Assembly (NCBI GenBank): GCA_963969595.1
Contig: OZ018410.1
Location: 27,842,913-27,906,912 of the forward strand
From: Neckera pumila
Lineage: Eukaryota > Streptophyta > Bryopsida > Hypnales > Neckeraceae
Reading direction: 5' to 3'
DNA: 64,000 nucleotides
The notes beneath the pieces are model-generated. The model had not been told where the DNA came from and made no database searches. It was given only the letters and a program-made list of their open reading frames with translations. The translations under genes were made by a program, and so were the position numbers. Positions 37,007 through 49,402 of this stretch are shown one piece after another. Position 1 is the stretch's first letter. The number at the start of each line of letters is the position of its first letter.

Positions 37007-37384
37007 GTAAGGGCTTACTCTCTCACTCTTGAATGTTTTCGAATCAAACCCTCGGGTAGCCCTCCTAATTCAAAGAAAAACCCGAGAGTATCGAATTGCA
37101 AACAGGATCGAAGATTGTTTCCAACTCCCGACAGTGGCCAATCCATCGTCGCATTGCTATGAAGAAGTCTTCAATAAATCACCTAGAATCCAGTATACGT
37201 AAGCCCTGTAACGGGACTCACCTGTAACGAACACGTCATTTTTTGGGGAAAACTTGTAATGGAAGCTCACGGTCGAGTGTGAAACTCAATCAAGAGATTC
37301 CAATTTGCAATCGTGTTTTTGCGAACGTTTGATGCAAGCCCTTTGTATGTATGCTGACGAACGTCTTCCCATCACGAACCCCAG
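37007..37384 (+). other. Probable 5'-UTR intron of the FLZ gene
   Basis: A strong donor (CACG|GTAAGG) lies 484 nt upstream of the start codon and a good acceptor (CCCCAG|GTGCG) 106 nt upstream. Between them composition drops from GC-rich to mixed, as in an intron. The flanking sequence on both sides is GC-rich leader-like DNA. Leader introns are common in plant regulatory genes. Not proven without transcript data. Confidence 0.6.
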
Positions 37385-37490
37385 GTGCGAACCTTGGCGA
37401 CGGAGAAACCAAGACGAAGACGGAGCTTACAACCCAGATTTTCTCGCGAAATCATAGCAACGCATCAGGACGGAGTCCCCCACAGTGACC

Positions 37491-38921
37491 ATGACGGGCA
37501 AGAGGCCTCGCGCATTGACCCGCACCACGAGCGTTTCTCAACTCAGCTCCGGCAACCTCTCCCAGCAGGAGTTTTCACCCCTGCTGGAGAAGAATCCCAA
37601 GGAGAAGCTCAAGCCCACGATCAACAACAGCAACATCAACAAGGACAACAACAGCAGCGTGGGTTCTCCCCGCGTCGTCATCGGCTTCGATCCCAAGCCA
37701 TGCCTTGAAGTCGCTTCAGCCCCTTGCTCTCCCAACAAAGCTTCTTCTCCAAAGTCGGTTCTCAACAGCTTATTCTCTCGCCAACGTGCGAAGCCGACGA
37801 CGGCTGAAGGAGTGGGCTTGGGCATTGTGTTGCACGCCGTCGAGGACACCATAATCAGACCGGCTGATCACATTGTTATTCCTGTGAGAGAAGACACGGT
37901 CAGTGTGCCGGTGGTGATGAACACTCGACGGCATAGTCATCCAATTCCGACGCCCGCGATTAGTCCTTGCCATTCCAGTCATGGCGTTGCGGATCATCCC
38001 CATCCCGAGATTAAGAAAGAGAGAGGATCTGGAGCACGGCCAATTCTTGGCTGGCTGGAGCATGATGTGATCAAGGTGGATCGGCGGGATACGTTTCTGC
38101 TGGCGCCTTCACCGGCGAGGAGCTTGATGGGGGAGAACGTGGCGGCTGCTTTGACGGCCTCGACGCACTTCCTGGATGAATGCTCGTTTTGCAAGCGCCA
38201 TCTGCCAAAGGACAAAGATATATTTATGTATAGGTATGCACGAATTCCTTTCTTGTGTATATCTTTTAGCATGTCAAAGATGATGTTGGTTGGTTGGGGG
38301 TTTTACTGAGATCTTTTGTGTGCCTGCTGTGCATCGCAATACTATGTCAGCTCTTGCTTGTGCAGTCAAATCTCTTATTATAACATCTGAAACGATGTTC
38401 TAGAATTGACTGCAAACTTGTTGCACTTTTATGATCTGTTGCACACTTCGAACTATGTCATACTGAAAAAGTTGGGGTCCCTGGTGGTTAGATTAAAGAG
38501 GTTTGGGTGTACACATCTGCTTAGCGTGTTAGGGTCGGTGAAGATGATGGGTGGAGTTGATGTTGCTTGGTTGGCGATGGCTTTGAACATGGTTTGAGGA
38601 TGGTGTCTTGAACTATTTTTTTTTTTTTATAATTTCCCATATAATTGTTTCTTCTACACATACTCTTAGCATGTCTGAGATGGTGGATATGATGTTGCTT
38701 GGTTGGAGGTTTCGCGGAGAGATTTTACTGAGACATGTGTAGCTGTTGTGCACCCCATGGTTTCTGATGGTGTCTTGGTTGTGGAGTGCAGAGGGGACAA
38801 GGCTTTCTGCAGCGTGGAGTGTAGATCTCAGCAGATGCTGATGGACGAGCGCAGCAAGAACTGCTCCTCCTCAGCTTTGAAACGGAGGTCGGTAGTTCCT
38901 ACAACGGTTGCTGCGGCGTGA
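37491..38921 (+). CDS. FLZ (FCS-like zinc finger, DUF581) protein, two coding exons
   Basis: Coding exons are 37491-38233 and 38792-38921 (873 nt, 290 residues plus stop). The FLZ domain spans about residues 227-267, with zinc ligands C231, C234, C254 and C258 (CX2C-X19-CX3C), the Phe-Cys-Ser at 253-255 that names the family, and an SQQMLMDE helix after it. The finger appears only after splicing: the donor follows Tyr247, the codon for Arg248 is split AG|A, and Gly-Asp-Lys follows. N-terminal to it are low-complexity Ser/Asn/Pro segments, a GLGI motif at 109-112 and a WLEHD segment at 188-192, resembling conserved parts of other FLZ proteins. Plant FLZ proteins are known to bind the SnRK1 kinase and act as adaptors in energy and stress signalling; that role here is inferred from the family. 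The start is the ATG at 37491, with A at -3. No other gene is adjacent. Family assignment is firm; the orthologue is not assigned. Confidence 0.9.
38234..38791 (+). other. Intron of the FLZ gene, inside the zinc finger
   Basis: The donor is TAG|GTATGC and the acceptor GTGCAG|AGG. This is the only acceptor I found that restores the Arg-Gly-Asp-Lys-Ala-Phe-Cys reading of the finger. The intron is phase 2 and 558 nt. It contains two related blocks, about 38268-38335 and 38669-38755, each with AGCATGTC, a TTGGTTGG stretch, TTTTACTGAGA and a GCTGTTGTGCA-like end. This looks like an internal duplication. Reading through the donor would give a short tail and lose the second Cys pair. Confidence 0.85.
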
Positions 38922-40382
38922 GCCCAATTCAATTTTGTTGGAAGAGACCACAGGATGTGTGAGAGCCATGTACAGTGAGAGACGGGGCTTCATCTGGTGG
39001 GAATTTTCCTGTACACCGCGCAAGGCAGGCAGGCAGGGAGTATAGCACAACGGCGACGACAACTACATAGAAGATCAAGCAACGAATATCTGTAGAGGCG
39101 GTTCCACAAATTTTTTTTGTTCTATTGAGGATGCTAAAAACTTAAAAAAAAGGTGTAATATGACGACGCTGTAGATAGGTACCTCCTTTCTTCCTTCGGA
39201 GTGCTTGCTGGAGAAGCAGTTTTGTACAGCGCATTTGTAGTGAGCTTTCGGAACTTCTCCGCTTGCAATTTTTTTTGTTGGACATGCTAGGACCACTTTT
39301 GGTGGTCTGCTGTAGGATGAGGAGCGAACTGTAGTGATTAGAGGTTTGCTTACTTGAATTGCCTAATTTGTCAACCTGAACTAGTGCTGTGAATCAGTTG
39401 ACATTTAGGAAAAACTGGCGAAGGATGCAAAGATCTATATATATTCTCCATTGGGAGCCCTGCCCTACAATGCTTTAAGATTCTATTGAGTTACGAACTC
39501 CTGTTATTGGGAAGCTTGTAGGATTAGTGGCTTGTATGCAAGCTTTAGCAACTTGGGAAGTTGGAAGCTGTGCGAACCGATTAACTTAGTCTTGGGAAGA
39601 AGGAAAAACAGGATGATCTGTTTTGGGGGTTGTATTTGTTTCTCACCCCCCCCTTTATCTTTATTAATAAGGCAACTTTCAAATGTGAAAGTTTGTTCTG
39701 GCCAAGAGCTTTGATTCTTTTGTGTCACCGAGTCATGATCTGGTGTGATGGCTACTATGCGTCTTCCACTTGTAAACTGAATGGACCATACAAGGTGAGT
39801 CATAATATGCTGCTTTGGAATTTGGGAAGATCCTGCCATGATATGTTCACTGTTCTCCAATAGCTTGTCGCAAGCGAATTTTTTATTTGGTTGCTTTGCT
39901 TTTACTCTTTTTATCGTGATTTGTAGCTGTTGCTTGGAATCTCACCTCCTCCACTCGGCCCATGGGAAGTCATGCAAATGGGAGTTGGTACTGGTCTGGG
40001 TTTCTGAGTTCTTGTAATTCATGAAGGGGCAATATGTACTGGATTACTTTCAATGTTTTCTTTTCATTCACTCTATGTGTCATATGAGTATTGGATTAAG
40101 GTAGTTTACCAACATTTCTACAGCACCTCGCTCGAAAAGCTATTTGTACAAATATTCTCTAATGGTAGAGTAGTAGTACAGAAAGGTGCTGTTTTTGTTT
40201 GAAAGGTGGCTCTACGACAAGATTTCCATCCCTCTCTAAAAGACAAAGATCTCCATCCCTCTTTTGAAGATGTGTTCAAATATTTGGACCCACTTGTCTC
40301 CTAAGACAATTTCTACCTTCTTTTGAAATGTAAGCAAAATCAAGTACTTTATAATATCTAGAGTTATCGGTCTATGTTCTTG
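38922..40382 (+). other. FLZ 3'-UTR and downstream DNA
   Basis: The first 200-400 bases after the stop are moderately GC-rich and probably 3'-UTR. No canonical AATAAA is placed convincingly, so the transcript end is unknown. Beyond about 39400 the sequence becomes ordinary AT-rich intergenic DNA. Open frames at 39504-39863 on both strands overlap each other and resemble nothing known. Confidence 0.4.
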
Positions 40383-40869
40383 GAATAATTATAGTGGAGG
40401 CATAAAAATATTGGCCCCTGTTAGAGCAAAGATTATATCGTACACAATCTTTGTTACTAGATTAGTCAAATGCTTATTATCTTATGGACTTCAAAGTCTT
40501 GTGTCTTGATTCCTCTATTGCATATTCCCTGTCAACAACAACGAATAATTTGCAGCAACGATTGAGTATAAAATTGTTGCGTGTTTATTTTAAAGATTGA
40601 ATATTAAATATTAAATTTCTTATATGAACAATCATAGTGGAGGCGTAAAAATATTGACCCCTATTAGAACAAAGATTATGTCATATACAATCTTTGTTAC
40701 TAGGTTAGTTAAAGTCTTATCACTTGTGGACTCCAAAGTCTTGCATCTCAATTCCAATGTTGCTTATTCACTGTAGCAATGAATAATTTATTTATTCACT
40801 ATAGTAACAATTGAATATAAAATTGTTGTGTGCTTATTTTTAGGATTGAATACAAAATCTTAAATTTTT
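40383..40869. repeat. Two diverged 243-bp tandem copies
   Basis: Copies begin at 40383 and 40626 with GAAYAATYATAGTGGAGGC and share ACAATCTTTGTTACTAG and ATAAAATTGTTG in register. They lead directly into the 156-bp array. Confidence 0.8.
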
Positions 40870-40880
40870 TATATGAAGCT

Positions 40881-41348
40881 TTTGTTTATTTGAATCCACA
40901 CTTTACATCAAAACTTGTATGAAATTATCAATAACTTTAACTTGGAAAGTTAATTCAATCTCTAATATTAGATATGATTAATAACTATGTAGGGCTCCAG
41001 TGCTATCCGTGGTATCAATGACAATTGAATGAAGGTTTTGTTTATTTGAATCCACACGTTACATCAAAACTCATGTGAAATTAACAATAACTTTGACTTG
41101 GAAAGTTAGTTCGATCTCTAATATTAGATATGATTAATAACTATGTAGGACTCCAGTGCTATCCGTGGTATCAATGACAATTGAATGAAGGTTTTGTTTA
41201 TTTGAATCCACACGTTACATCAAAACTCATGTGAAATTAACAATAACTTTGACTTGGAAAGTTAGTTCGATCTCTAATATTAGATATGATTAATAACTAT
41301 GTAGGGCTCTAGTGCTATCCGTGGTATCAATGACAATCGAATGAAGGT
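40881..41348. repeat. Three 156-bp tandem copies
   Basis: Copies start at 40881, 41037 and 41193 with TTTGTTTATTTGAATCCACA. The second and third are almost identical; the first is slightly diverged. Each ends GTGGTATCAATGACAAT and GAATGAAGG. The TGGTATCA core resembles the initiator-Met primer-binding site of plant retrotransposons, but the match stops there. Confidence 0.9.
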
Positions 41349-42591
41349 TTTAGGGCTTTGTATCAGAATCTAAAGATTTTTTTAATAGAATTTTGACACA
41401 AATATCAAATCAAAGAATGGTTGTCAAGAATAGCTTTAGGGAATGGCATGAACCTCCTATTGTTGACACCTTGATTGAGGCACTTCCGCATGTTTGCCTT
41501 CATCATCAAGATGGCATACATTGATGTCTAGAGCGGGATGTGGAATGTGATGTCTGTAGTATATGCTATTGCACAAAACCTGCACAAAGATTCATTGGAT
41601 TGCTACCTAACCTTGGGATACTTATTCAATATGTCTTCTGGGGGTAGGGAACAAATCTTTAAGCTTAGTCTCCATGTTGATTATGAGACAACCACCTCAT
41701 GTGCAACATTAAAGACTCATATATGGTTAGGTAGATGAATGTTGACAAGATCAATGCTGACAAAGACCTAGTGGGGTGCCATGGAGTTATGATCGTCGAA
41801 GTTGACAAAACACTAACAATCTACATATTCTTTGTCTATACCAACGAATTTCCGATATCTACCAAAACAAAAAGAAAATTTCATTGTGCAATTTTAGATG
41901 GAGTGATGTTTTTTTAAATTCTGGTACTAAGTAGAATGATAGTTTATGTTTAAATTCACCTAATTTTCTAAGGCCTAAGCTAATGACTCCTCCAAGAAAG
42001 CTTGTTAAATCCCCTACTAATGTAGAGATTCAACTTGATTGGAAACGCAAGGATTACATTGTTATTGTTGTGATGGCCTTGGAGTTGGTGAGTTGGTTTA
42101 GAGCTTGACTCATAAAGAATCTATTTGTTCAATGCTGGAGTGTTGAGGAATCCATTTTAGGCTTTTTACAAATTTGGCCATGCTCTAATGACTTTATACT
42201 TTTAAAGTTCTACATGTATTTTAGGATAATTTCCAATTGCCATGTTTAACAAATAAAACCTTGCATCATACCATTTTAACGATTATTGCAAAATTTGTAA
42301 GATTCTTTTGATTTTGGTCTCAATGATGGCATCTAAATAAATTTTGTTAAATAAATTATTAAATTGGATAGGTTGATATTTGTACAAAACCTTTGTTTCA
42401 CATCATTTTAATTAACCTTTAAAGATTAGGGGAATTCTTTCTAATTGATTATAGGTTGAATATTGTAGTTTTTACAGGATATTTTCTCCTTTAAGGTCAA
42501 AATGTTAAGTTGTTATTTTGAGGCTTTGATATCCATGTAAATATTTCTGCCGCCAAAGTCTCCATAGCCTAAAGCAAATTCTTGAAACCTT
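41349..42591. other. Unassigned DNA, possibly decayed coding sequence
   Basis: 41400-41920 holds two short plus-strand frames (41538-41738, 41735-41917) that overlap by a few bases and look less AT-biased than the flanks. I recognise no domain. They might be a broken retrotransposon gene, given the tandem repeats upstream; this is a guess. Confidence 0.3.
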
Positions 42592-43232
42592 GAGCTTTGA
42601 ATCATTCCATTTTCATCAATGAGTCAAAAGTTATGAGGATTTTTTGTTTGCGGGCAATCATGGATTCTCTACTCTAAAATAAACTTTAAAGTCCTTTATC
42701 TTACTCCATTTTCAATATTTTTTGAAAAAAATAAAAATCATAGGATGTAGATTGTTTATTACAACATTGCAACCATTGGGATTGGCATTTTTCAATTTGT
42801 TAATTAAATTCTTAACAATTTAGTATTTTGATCATTCTCTACTACTATCTACTTACTATTTTTTTCCTACATGTTATACAATTCAAAATGATGTGAAGTT
42901 TTCCAAGCATGTGGCCAACTTATCTAGAAAAAAGAATTCAAAGAAGCACCACCATTTTGGACATTGTTTCATAGAAAACTGAGCTTGTGAAGTGTAATTG
43001 CCCTGTTTTTTGCAGGGCCAAAAAAATGATTTTAATGAATTTGAATGCTTAAACCTTGCAATCCACGTGATGAAAAATTCTGAAACTTTTACCGCATGTT
43101 CTCAAGCCAGCATACTACAAGATCCTATGGTTAGATGCATCAAGAAAGTTTAAGAAAAAAATTTGACACTTGTTTTAAAAATGGCAGTTTTTGAGCATTT
43201 TCGGTGAAAATATAGTCATGGAACTTTAGGGA
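42592..43232 (+). mobile_element. Truncated family II TTAA element
   Basis: Starts in the family II interior (TTTGAATCATTCCATTTTC) and runs to a complete a end (GAACTTTAGGG) with TTAA at 43233-43236. The b end and roughly 300 bp are missing. Confidence 0.8.
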
Positions 43233-43652
43233 TTAATCCATGCTATAAACCAAACCTTCCTTTTTTCCTTCTAATTTTGAGAGGTTATTTAAACATAACA
43301 CCATTAGAAACACAATAAACTTCCATAAACATAACAACATGAATCAATTTTGAAAAACAAATGCCAAAATGGAGAATCTACATTGGAAGTTGAACAAACA
43401 CAACGTTCTTCATATGAGCTTCCATACAGATGTTGAATGGAAACCAAATTGAACAACAATCCAATGTTTATACCTATCGCAAATGTTAACAAAATATTCT
43501 TGAGTATTTAAAGGGCACATTTTGAGGGTAAAACCTCACTGAATAAAATAGATGTCTAAGGGTATGTTTGCATTTGGTATTTGCAATGTGAATTCAATCC
43601 AGAAATAGGCCTAAATTTGTTCCTAAGAACCTTGATAACAACACTCTTTTAA

Positions 43653-44450
43653 CCCCTAAAGGACCAGTTGTCCCCTCGAGGGACAATTTGTGTCTGGGCA
43701 GGTTCCTACCGTCTCAATTTTTAGTAATATTTTTTGGGATTTTTTGAGTTTGTACATTTTTGCAAGAGCTTTGTGAATATATAATTTTATATTTTTGTCT
43801 AAATGTGAAGCTTTAATTCATTCAATTTGGACTAATTATGAGAAAGTTATGGACAATCTTAGTTTTTGGGGCAATCTAAGCATCTTCTTGAAAAAATAAC
43901 TTATAGAATTCATTTTTGAATGCAATTTTTAAAATTTTTCAAAAAAATTGTTAGATAGGGTTAGATTTTCTTTCTAGAACAATCTTACCGTTGGGATTTT
44001 TGTGATTCAATTCCATCTAAAAGCTATTAACAATTTAGTTTTTTCTTCAATCTTGAATGCACCTCTACTTAACAATTTTTTAATGAGTGAAATTTGAGGC
44101 TTTTTTTTCTTAAATTTTTTAGGTAGATTCTCAACTCAACTACTTAACATAAAAGAGTAGAAAATCAAAATCTGTAGTGCAAAAAATTGAACTAAAAAGA
44201 TTCAAAGCCAAAAAATCTAGTCAAGCAAGGTGGAAAAAAACTTGTTTTCTTCACTTTAAATGCATATATCTTGCAATCTATGTGGTCAAAGTTTCTGAAA
44301 TTTCTTCCACATATTCATATACTAGTCAAGTATAAGATCTTATGATTGGATATGCAGAAAAAAACAAATTTTTAAACTCTTTTCTCTTTGCAATAGAAAT
44401 GACAATTTTGAGTGGTTTTTGGTAGGAAAATCACCTTGGTCCTTTAGGGG
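43653..44450 (+). mobile_element. Family I TTAA element with an internal deletion
   Basis: 798 bp, TTAA at 43649-43652 and 44451-44454. The L end has a perfect TCCCCTCGAGGGA hairpin. About 120 bp of the L half, containing the GGTGCCCGGGAGC block, is missing after 43787. Otherwise very close to 19504-20426 and 51324-52248. Confidence 0.87.
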
Positions 44451-44454
44451 TTAA

Positions 44455-46317
44455 CACCAAGTGCAAACATACTTTAATGAAACAGATGTCTAGAGGAAAA
44501 CATTAAGTGCATTTGAAGCTCTCACATTGCATGTATATGAACCCAAGTGTATAAGCACCACAAACTAGTGCGGAGTACCACAATTCTTGGTAAGCAAAGT
44601 CTTAGAAGTCATGTTTGAACGCCTTGTGCCCGCACATTGGCACATGCCCTTTGTTCCACCTAATTGCAACTTAAGACAAGTAGGACAGAAGACACTACTC
44701 TAAAAGATCATAGTATGCAACGTCGCTCACTACACGAGACAAGGATAGTAAACTAGGATGGAGCACCTAGAGAACAAAATAAAAAATAAAAGGATGAGAG
44801 AAGACGTAAATATGAAAATTGTGGATTTTGAGCCCAACACTAAAAAATGGCTATTGGACTAAATGCCCTAGGTGTCTAATCCTTTAGGAACCCTATAATG
44901 AATCCCAAATCCTAAAAAAACCCTAATTGCAAAAAAATTCTTTTTAGAATTTAATATATATTTTATTTATAAATTTACTTATTTAATTTTTTTATTCAAA
45001 GACAAAAGTTATGAAGGTTGAAGACATTGAAGACAAAACAAAGTCAATCAAACATTTAAGACATTCAAAAAATTCATTAATTTCATCAATTTAAAATTTA
45101 AAATTTAAAAATATATATATATTAGGTATAATTTTTTCCTTATTAAACATTCTAATCATGGGGGATAAATTTGGAGAGAGATAAGGAATATTATTATTAT
45201 TTTAAATAATAGAAGTAGACTTTTGAATAAATATGCGCCTCAAAAATCTTCATCAATTATTTTATTTTTATATTTATGAAAATAATGCATTTATGGATGC
45301 AGCAATATAAAAAACTGACAAAAAAAATCTTATAGTATACAAAAGGCTACACAAATTATTTGTTGCAACAATCATGGCTTCACTTGTCAAGGAATTTTTT
45401 TTGTTGTAGCTTTTACTCATGGCTTTGGTGGTGGATACAATAATGGCCTTATTTCATTCTTTGGTCGTGTCTATTCACACTTAGTACACCAATACACCTT
45501 CCACTTATCAATCCATAAATAGGTAAATATATATAAGATTTCAAATATAAAAATTTCTCCTAATCTAGTTTTGATTGAAAGGTCGTCACTAGACTAATTA
45601 AGCCTTTAGAGACAAGAAGCCAATCCAAATTTTCATAATTGTAGGGATGTATTATAAAATGCAAACTTGAATAGTAATTTAATGATGACTTTCCAACAAA
45701 AGTAATAAAACATCATCTATACATCATATCCACATGGTTAGGTCAACTACTATAATTACCAATATTTTCAATAAGATTTGAAATCAAAAATTAAAAATTC
45801 TCTCTAAAATTGACTATAGATTGAATATTTGCTTTTTTTTCACATGATTTTTTTCTAGGGTTTAAAATGCTTGGTTCTCATTATGGTGATTTTTAAAGAT
45901 TAATTTCATTATGCAAGTTGTTTTTGAAGAAATTGTTGTTTGAACTTGGAAAAACTAGTTTTTAAAATTAGATATATTTATATCCTTTGCACTATTGAAG
46001 ATTTGCTAAGGATAGTTGCAAAAATCTGTATTGTACAAATGGAAGAAAAATAACACAAGAGTCTACAATTACTTGGATGGATGGAAAAACAAAGATTCTG
46101 TGTTGAGGACATATATGAATTCATCTGTTGTTGAAATTGTGATTGTGTATTTTTTAGGGAAAAATAACAAATATTGATCAAACATTATTTTTAAAAATTC
46201 TTTCAATTGATAAGTATTGAAAGATATCCTCATAACTATTTGAAATATAGGCTAAGCTCAAAATTTTAAAAGATTATAGTATTATCATGCCTTATTTGGC
46301 ACCTGATAATCTAAGAA
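44455..46317. other. Unassigned AT-rich DNA
   Basis: Includes A/T-run segments at 44930-45000 and 45080-45130. About 45640-45740 resembles the repeat at 6830-6915. No gene recognised. Confidence 0.35.
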
Positions 46318-46321
46318 TTAA

Positions 46322-48073
46322 TCCCTAAAGTTCCATGACTATGTTTTCACCCAAAACGCTCTAAAGTACCATTGTAGTAGAAGTATCATTGTTGGAAAAA
46401 ACACATTTTTGGACACATGTAACCGTAGGATATTGTATTACATTGACTTGAGAATATGTGGAAACTTTTTTAGACATTTCCTCCGTATGGATACAAAGAT
46501 ATGAGTGTTTGAAATCACAAAAATGTTTTTTTTGGCCCTATGAAAAAATGGGCCGCTGCACTTCAACAAGATTGCTTTTCTATGAAAAAATGGTGGTGCT
46601 TCTTTTGATTCATTTTCCTAGGCAATCCATTTTCTGTCCCTGCAAAAATTCAGGCAGCTGCACTTCACAAGGTATGGAATCGAAAAATGCCAATTCCAAT
46701 GGTTGTCATGTTGTAATAAACAACCTACATCCTATGATGTTATTTCTTTTCCAAAAAGATTGAAAATTGAATTAACTCCTAAAAGCCCATTGTCCCTTCG
46801 AGGGACAAATGGGATTTTGGGTAGGTACCTACGGGCTGATTTCTTGTCGTGATTCTACGAAACTTTTTTGAAGACAGAGAAATTGCTAAGCTTTGTTGGA
46901 ATATAATTTTTTTTTGAATCGGTGCCCGGGAAAAAAAGTTATGCCCAAATTAGCTCAAAATAGGGGATGGGAGGCAACAAAAAAAAATTTGATTTGATTT
47001 AATTTTTTTTAATTTTTTGTTTTTCTTATAGATTATTTTTTTTTTCTATTTGGAAAGATTTTATTCCTTTCATTTGGATTTGTTATGAGAAAGTTATGGA
47101 CAATCTTGTTCTTCGGGCACTTAGAACATCTTTCTAAAAAAAATAACTTATAGGATTCATTTTTGAATGCAATTTTAACAATTTTTCAAAAAGAAGGTTT
47201 TAAAAGTATTAGTTCTTTTTCTAAAACAATTTCACCATTGGAATTAGTGCTTTTTAATTCCACATAAAAGATATTATGGAGTAATATTTTAGATTTTCCT
47301 TCTATCTTGTACCTAAATTTTCTTAGTAATGAAAATTAAGTTTTTTTGGATTTAATTTTTTTCCTTAGATTCTCAACTCAATTTTCTACTATTAAGATTT
47401 AAAGCTCAAAATTCTATAGTGTAAAAAATTTAAGTGAAAAATGTTCAAAGTCATAAAATCTAGTCCTACAATGTACTGAAAAACTTGTTTTTCACTTTAA
47501 ACGCAAATATCTTACAATCTATGCGGTCAAAAATTCTGAATTTTTTTCCACACATTCTCATACTAGTTAGGTGTAAGTAACTATGGTTAGATGTGCAAAA
47601 AAAGTATTTTTCAACTTTTTTTACTCTTTGCTATAAAAATGGCAGATTTGGGTGATTTTTGGCAGAAAAAGGCCTTGGGCCTTTAGGGGTTAAATAAACA
47701 ACTTCAAAGTTTATTTTAGAGTAGAGAATCTGCTCGCAAACTAAAACTCTTCATAACTTCCATCTCATTGATCAAAATGGAATGATTCAAAGCTTTCCAC
47801 ATATATATAAATTTAGAAAACCAATTTCAAATTTTTATCTGAAAAAGGGGATTTTTTTTATCTGCCCAAACTGCCCGGGCAGGAAAAAAGTAACATATTA
47901 GGCCAAAAGTTTTGATTCATATTTCCAAATGTCATAAAATTTTGTTCACATGAAAGATATTCCTCGTCCACAACTTCTATAAAAGTTTGGGTCTAAAACA
48001 TGCAAATCTCTAGTCACATATACCTGCCCAAAATTTCTATATTGCCAAAAAATATATGCTCGTTCTCTAGGGA
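46322..48073 (-). mobile_element. Family II TTAA element carrying a nested family I copy
   Basis: TTAA at 46318-46321 and 48074-48077. The a end (TCCCTAAAGTTCC) is on the left and an eroded b end (CGTTCTCTAGGGA) on the right. Family II sequence runs 46322-46776 and resumes at 47694. Without the insert it is about 0.83 kb. A duplicated GGCAGCTGCACTTCA phrase occurs in its left half. Confidence 0.85.
46777..47689 (+). mobile_element. Family I TTAA element nested in family II
   Basis: 913 bp, TTAA at 46773-46776 and 47690-47693. The L end is CTCCTAAAAGCCCATTG with a GTCCC/GGGAC hairpin; the R end is GGGCCTTTAGGGG. The host sequence, ATTGAA before and ATAAACAACTT after, joins at one TTAA in uninterrupted family II copies. 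Confidence 0.92.
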
Positions 48074-48090
48074 TTAATTAGAATTCTTAA

Positions 48091-49160
48091 CTCCTAAAGG
48101 ACAAAAGATCCTATTTTATTTTATATTTTAAATTCAAGCAAGTTTTGTTGACTTCAAAATTGAAAATTTTGCATGAATTTCTTAGGATGCATACTGATCA
48201 TTCTAGTCTATTTGTGAAGCTTTATTTAAGGTCATTCTAATAAATATTGAAAATGTCAGAAGTTTTGGTTTTCAATTCTTATGTCATAACTGTTAGCTAA
48301 AAATATATGACTAAAAAGAGATTAATTTATTTTTATTGGATTGTAAAGATTGACACCTATTCAAAATATTTGAACCATTTATTTTCAAATACCATACCCA
48401 CCTATCATGATCAACACTTCAAGCAAACATTTAATTAAAGTTAGCAAAACAAATATGCAAGATGCTTTAAATAAAAATATTCTTCAAGTATTCATTTTTT
48501 TTATAAAATTTTGTTTTCTTTTGGAAAAATAATATCCCTCACATTCTTGAATTTAATTTAGAATTATTTTTTTTCCAACCTTTGACAGTCATCGGTATGG
48601 TAATGAGGTGAAAGTTATGAGCTTTTTTGGGGGGGAAGAAATGAATTTAGAAAAAACATATATAGTTATATTCTGGGTTCAATTTTGAACTTTAAAAATA
48701 AAAACCAAAAAGAAAGTATATCAATTGTTTACTAGAACACTTTCACCATTGGAATTAATAATTTTTTAATTATTTGTAAAGTTATTAGCAATTTCATTTT
48801 TCTTTCATTCAATACCACCTTTCACTCTATAATTTTCTTAAAGATGAATATGAAAGTTTTTTTGGTTAAATTTTTTTGCGTGTCTTTTCAATCCATTTTC
48901 CAACGTATAGACTAAAATGCACAAGTTATAGGGCATACATTTTTTTCCTCTAAGGATATTGAAAGATAAAACTTTACCTTTTGGAAGGGCTAGAAAAGTG
49001 CACATTTTGAAGTTTAGACACACTAAACTTGCAATCGATAGGGATATTCATTCTAAGAGTTTGGAAGGATGTACTTGAAAATTTTAACTTAAGGTATCTA
49101 TAGTTAGATATTTAAAAAAAATATATATTGATGAAAATTTTAGCCCTGCTTTGGGGACAT
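48091..49160 (+). mobile_element. Eroded TTAA element, family I-like
   Basis: TTAA at 48087-48090 followed by CTCCTAAAGGACAAAAG. From about 48700 the sequence follows family I order: TTTACTAGAACACTTTCACC, ATTAGCAATTT, then a region near 49030 resembling the conserved R module. No R terminus is found, so the right limit is approximate. Confidence 0.5.
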
Positions 49161-49402
49161 GTATTTTGAAGTAGATTTGCGCCTCTCAACATCAAATAAC
49201 TTTAAGAAGTTCATCTAGGTTTGAGACCTACATTTATTTTTTCATTTGATAAAACATCCATTTTCCTAAATATGTGGAACTTCAAAAATGGATTAATTAG
49301 TGCCTTAAAACAAAGTAAGGTATTATGGTAATGAGTATAGGTAAGTTTATATAATTTTGACCATACTGTTGCAATTACTGAATTATTCTGATTCTTGCTT
49401 AA

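Noticed and set aside
37485..37490. GTG two codons upstream of the FLZ start
   Set aside because: A plant nuclear gene is expected to start at ATG; 37491 has a good context.
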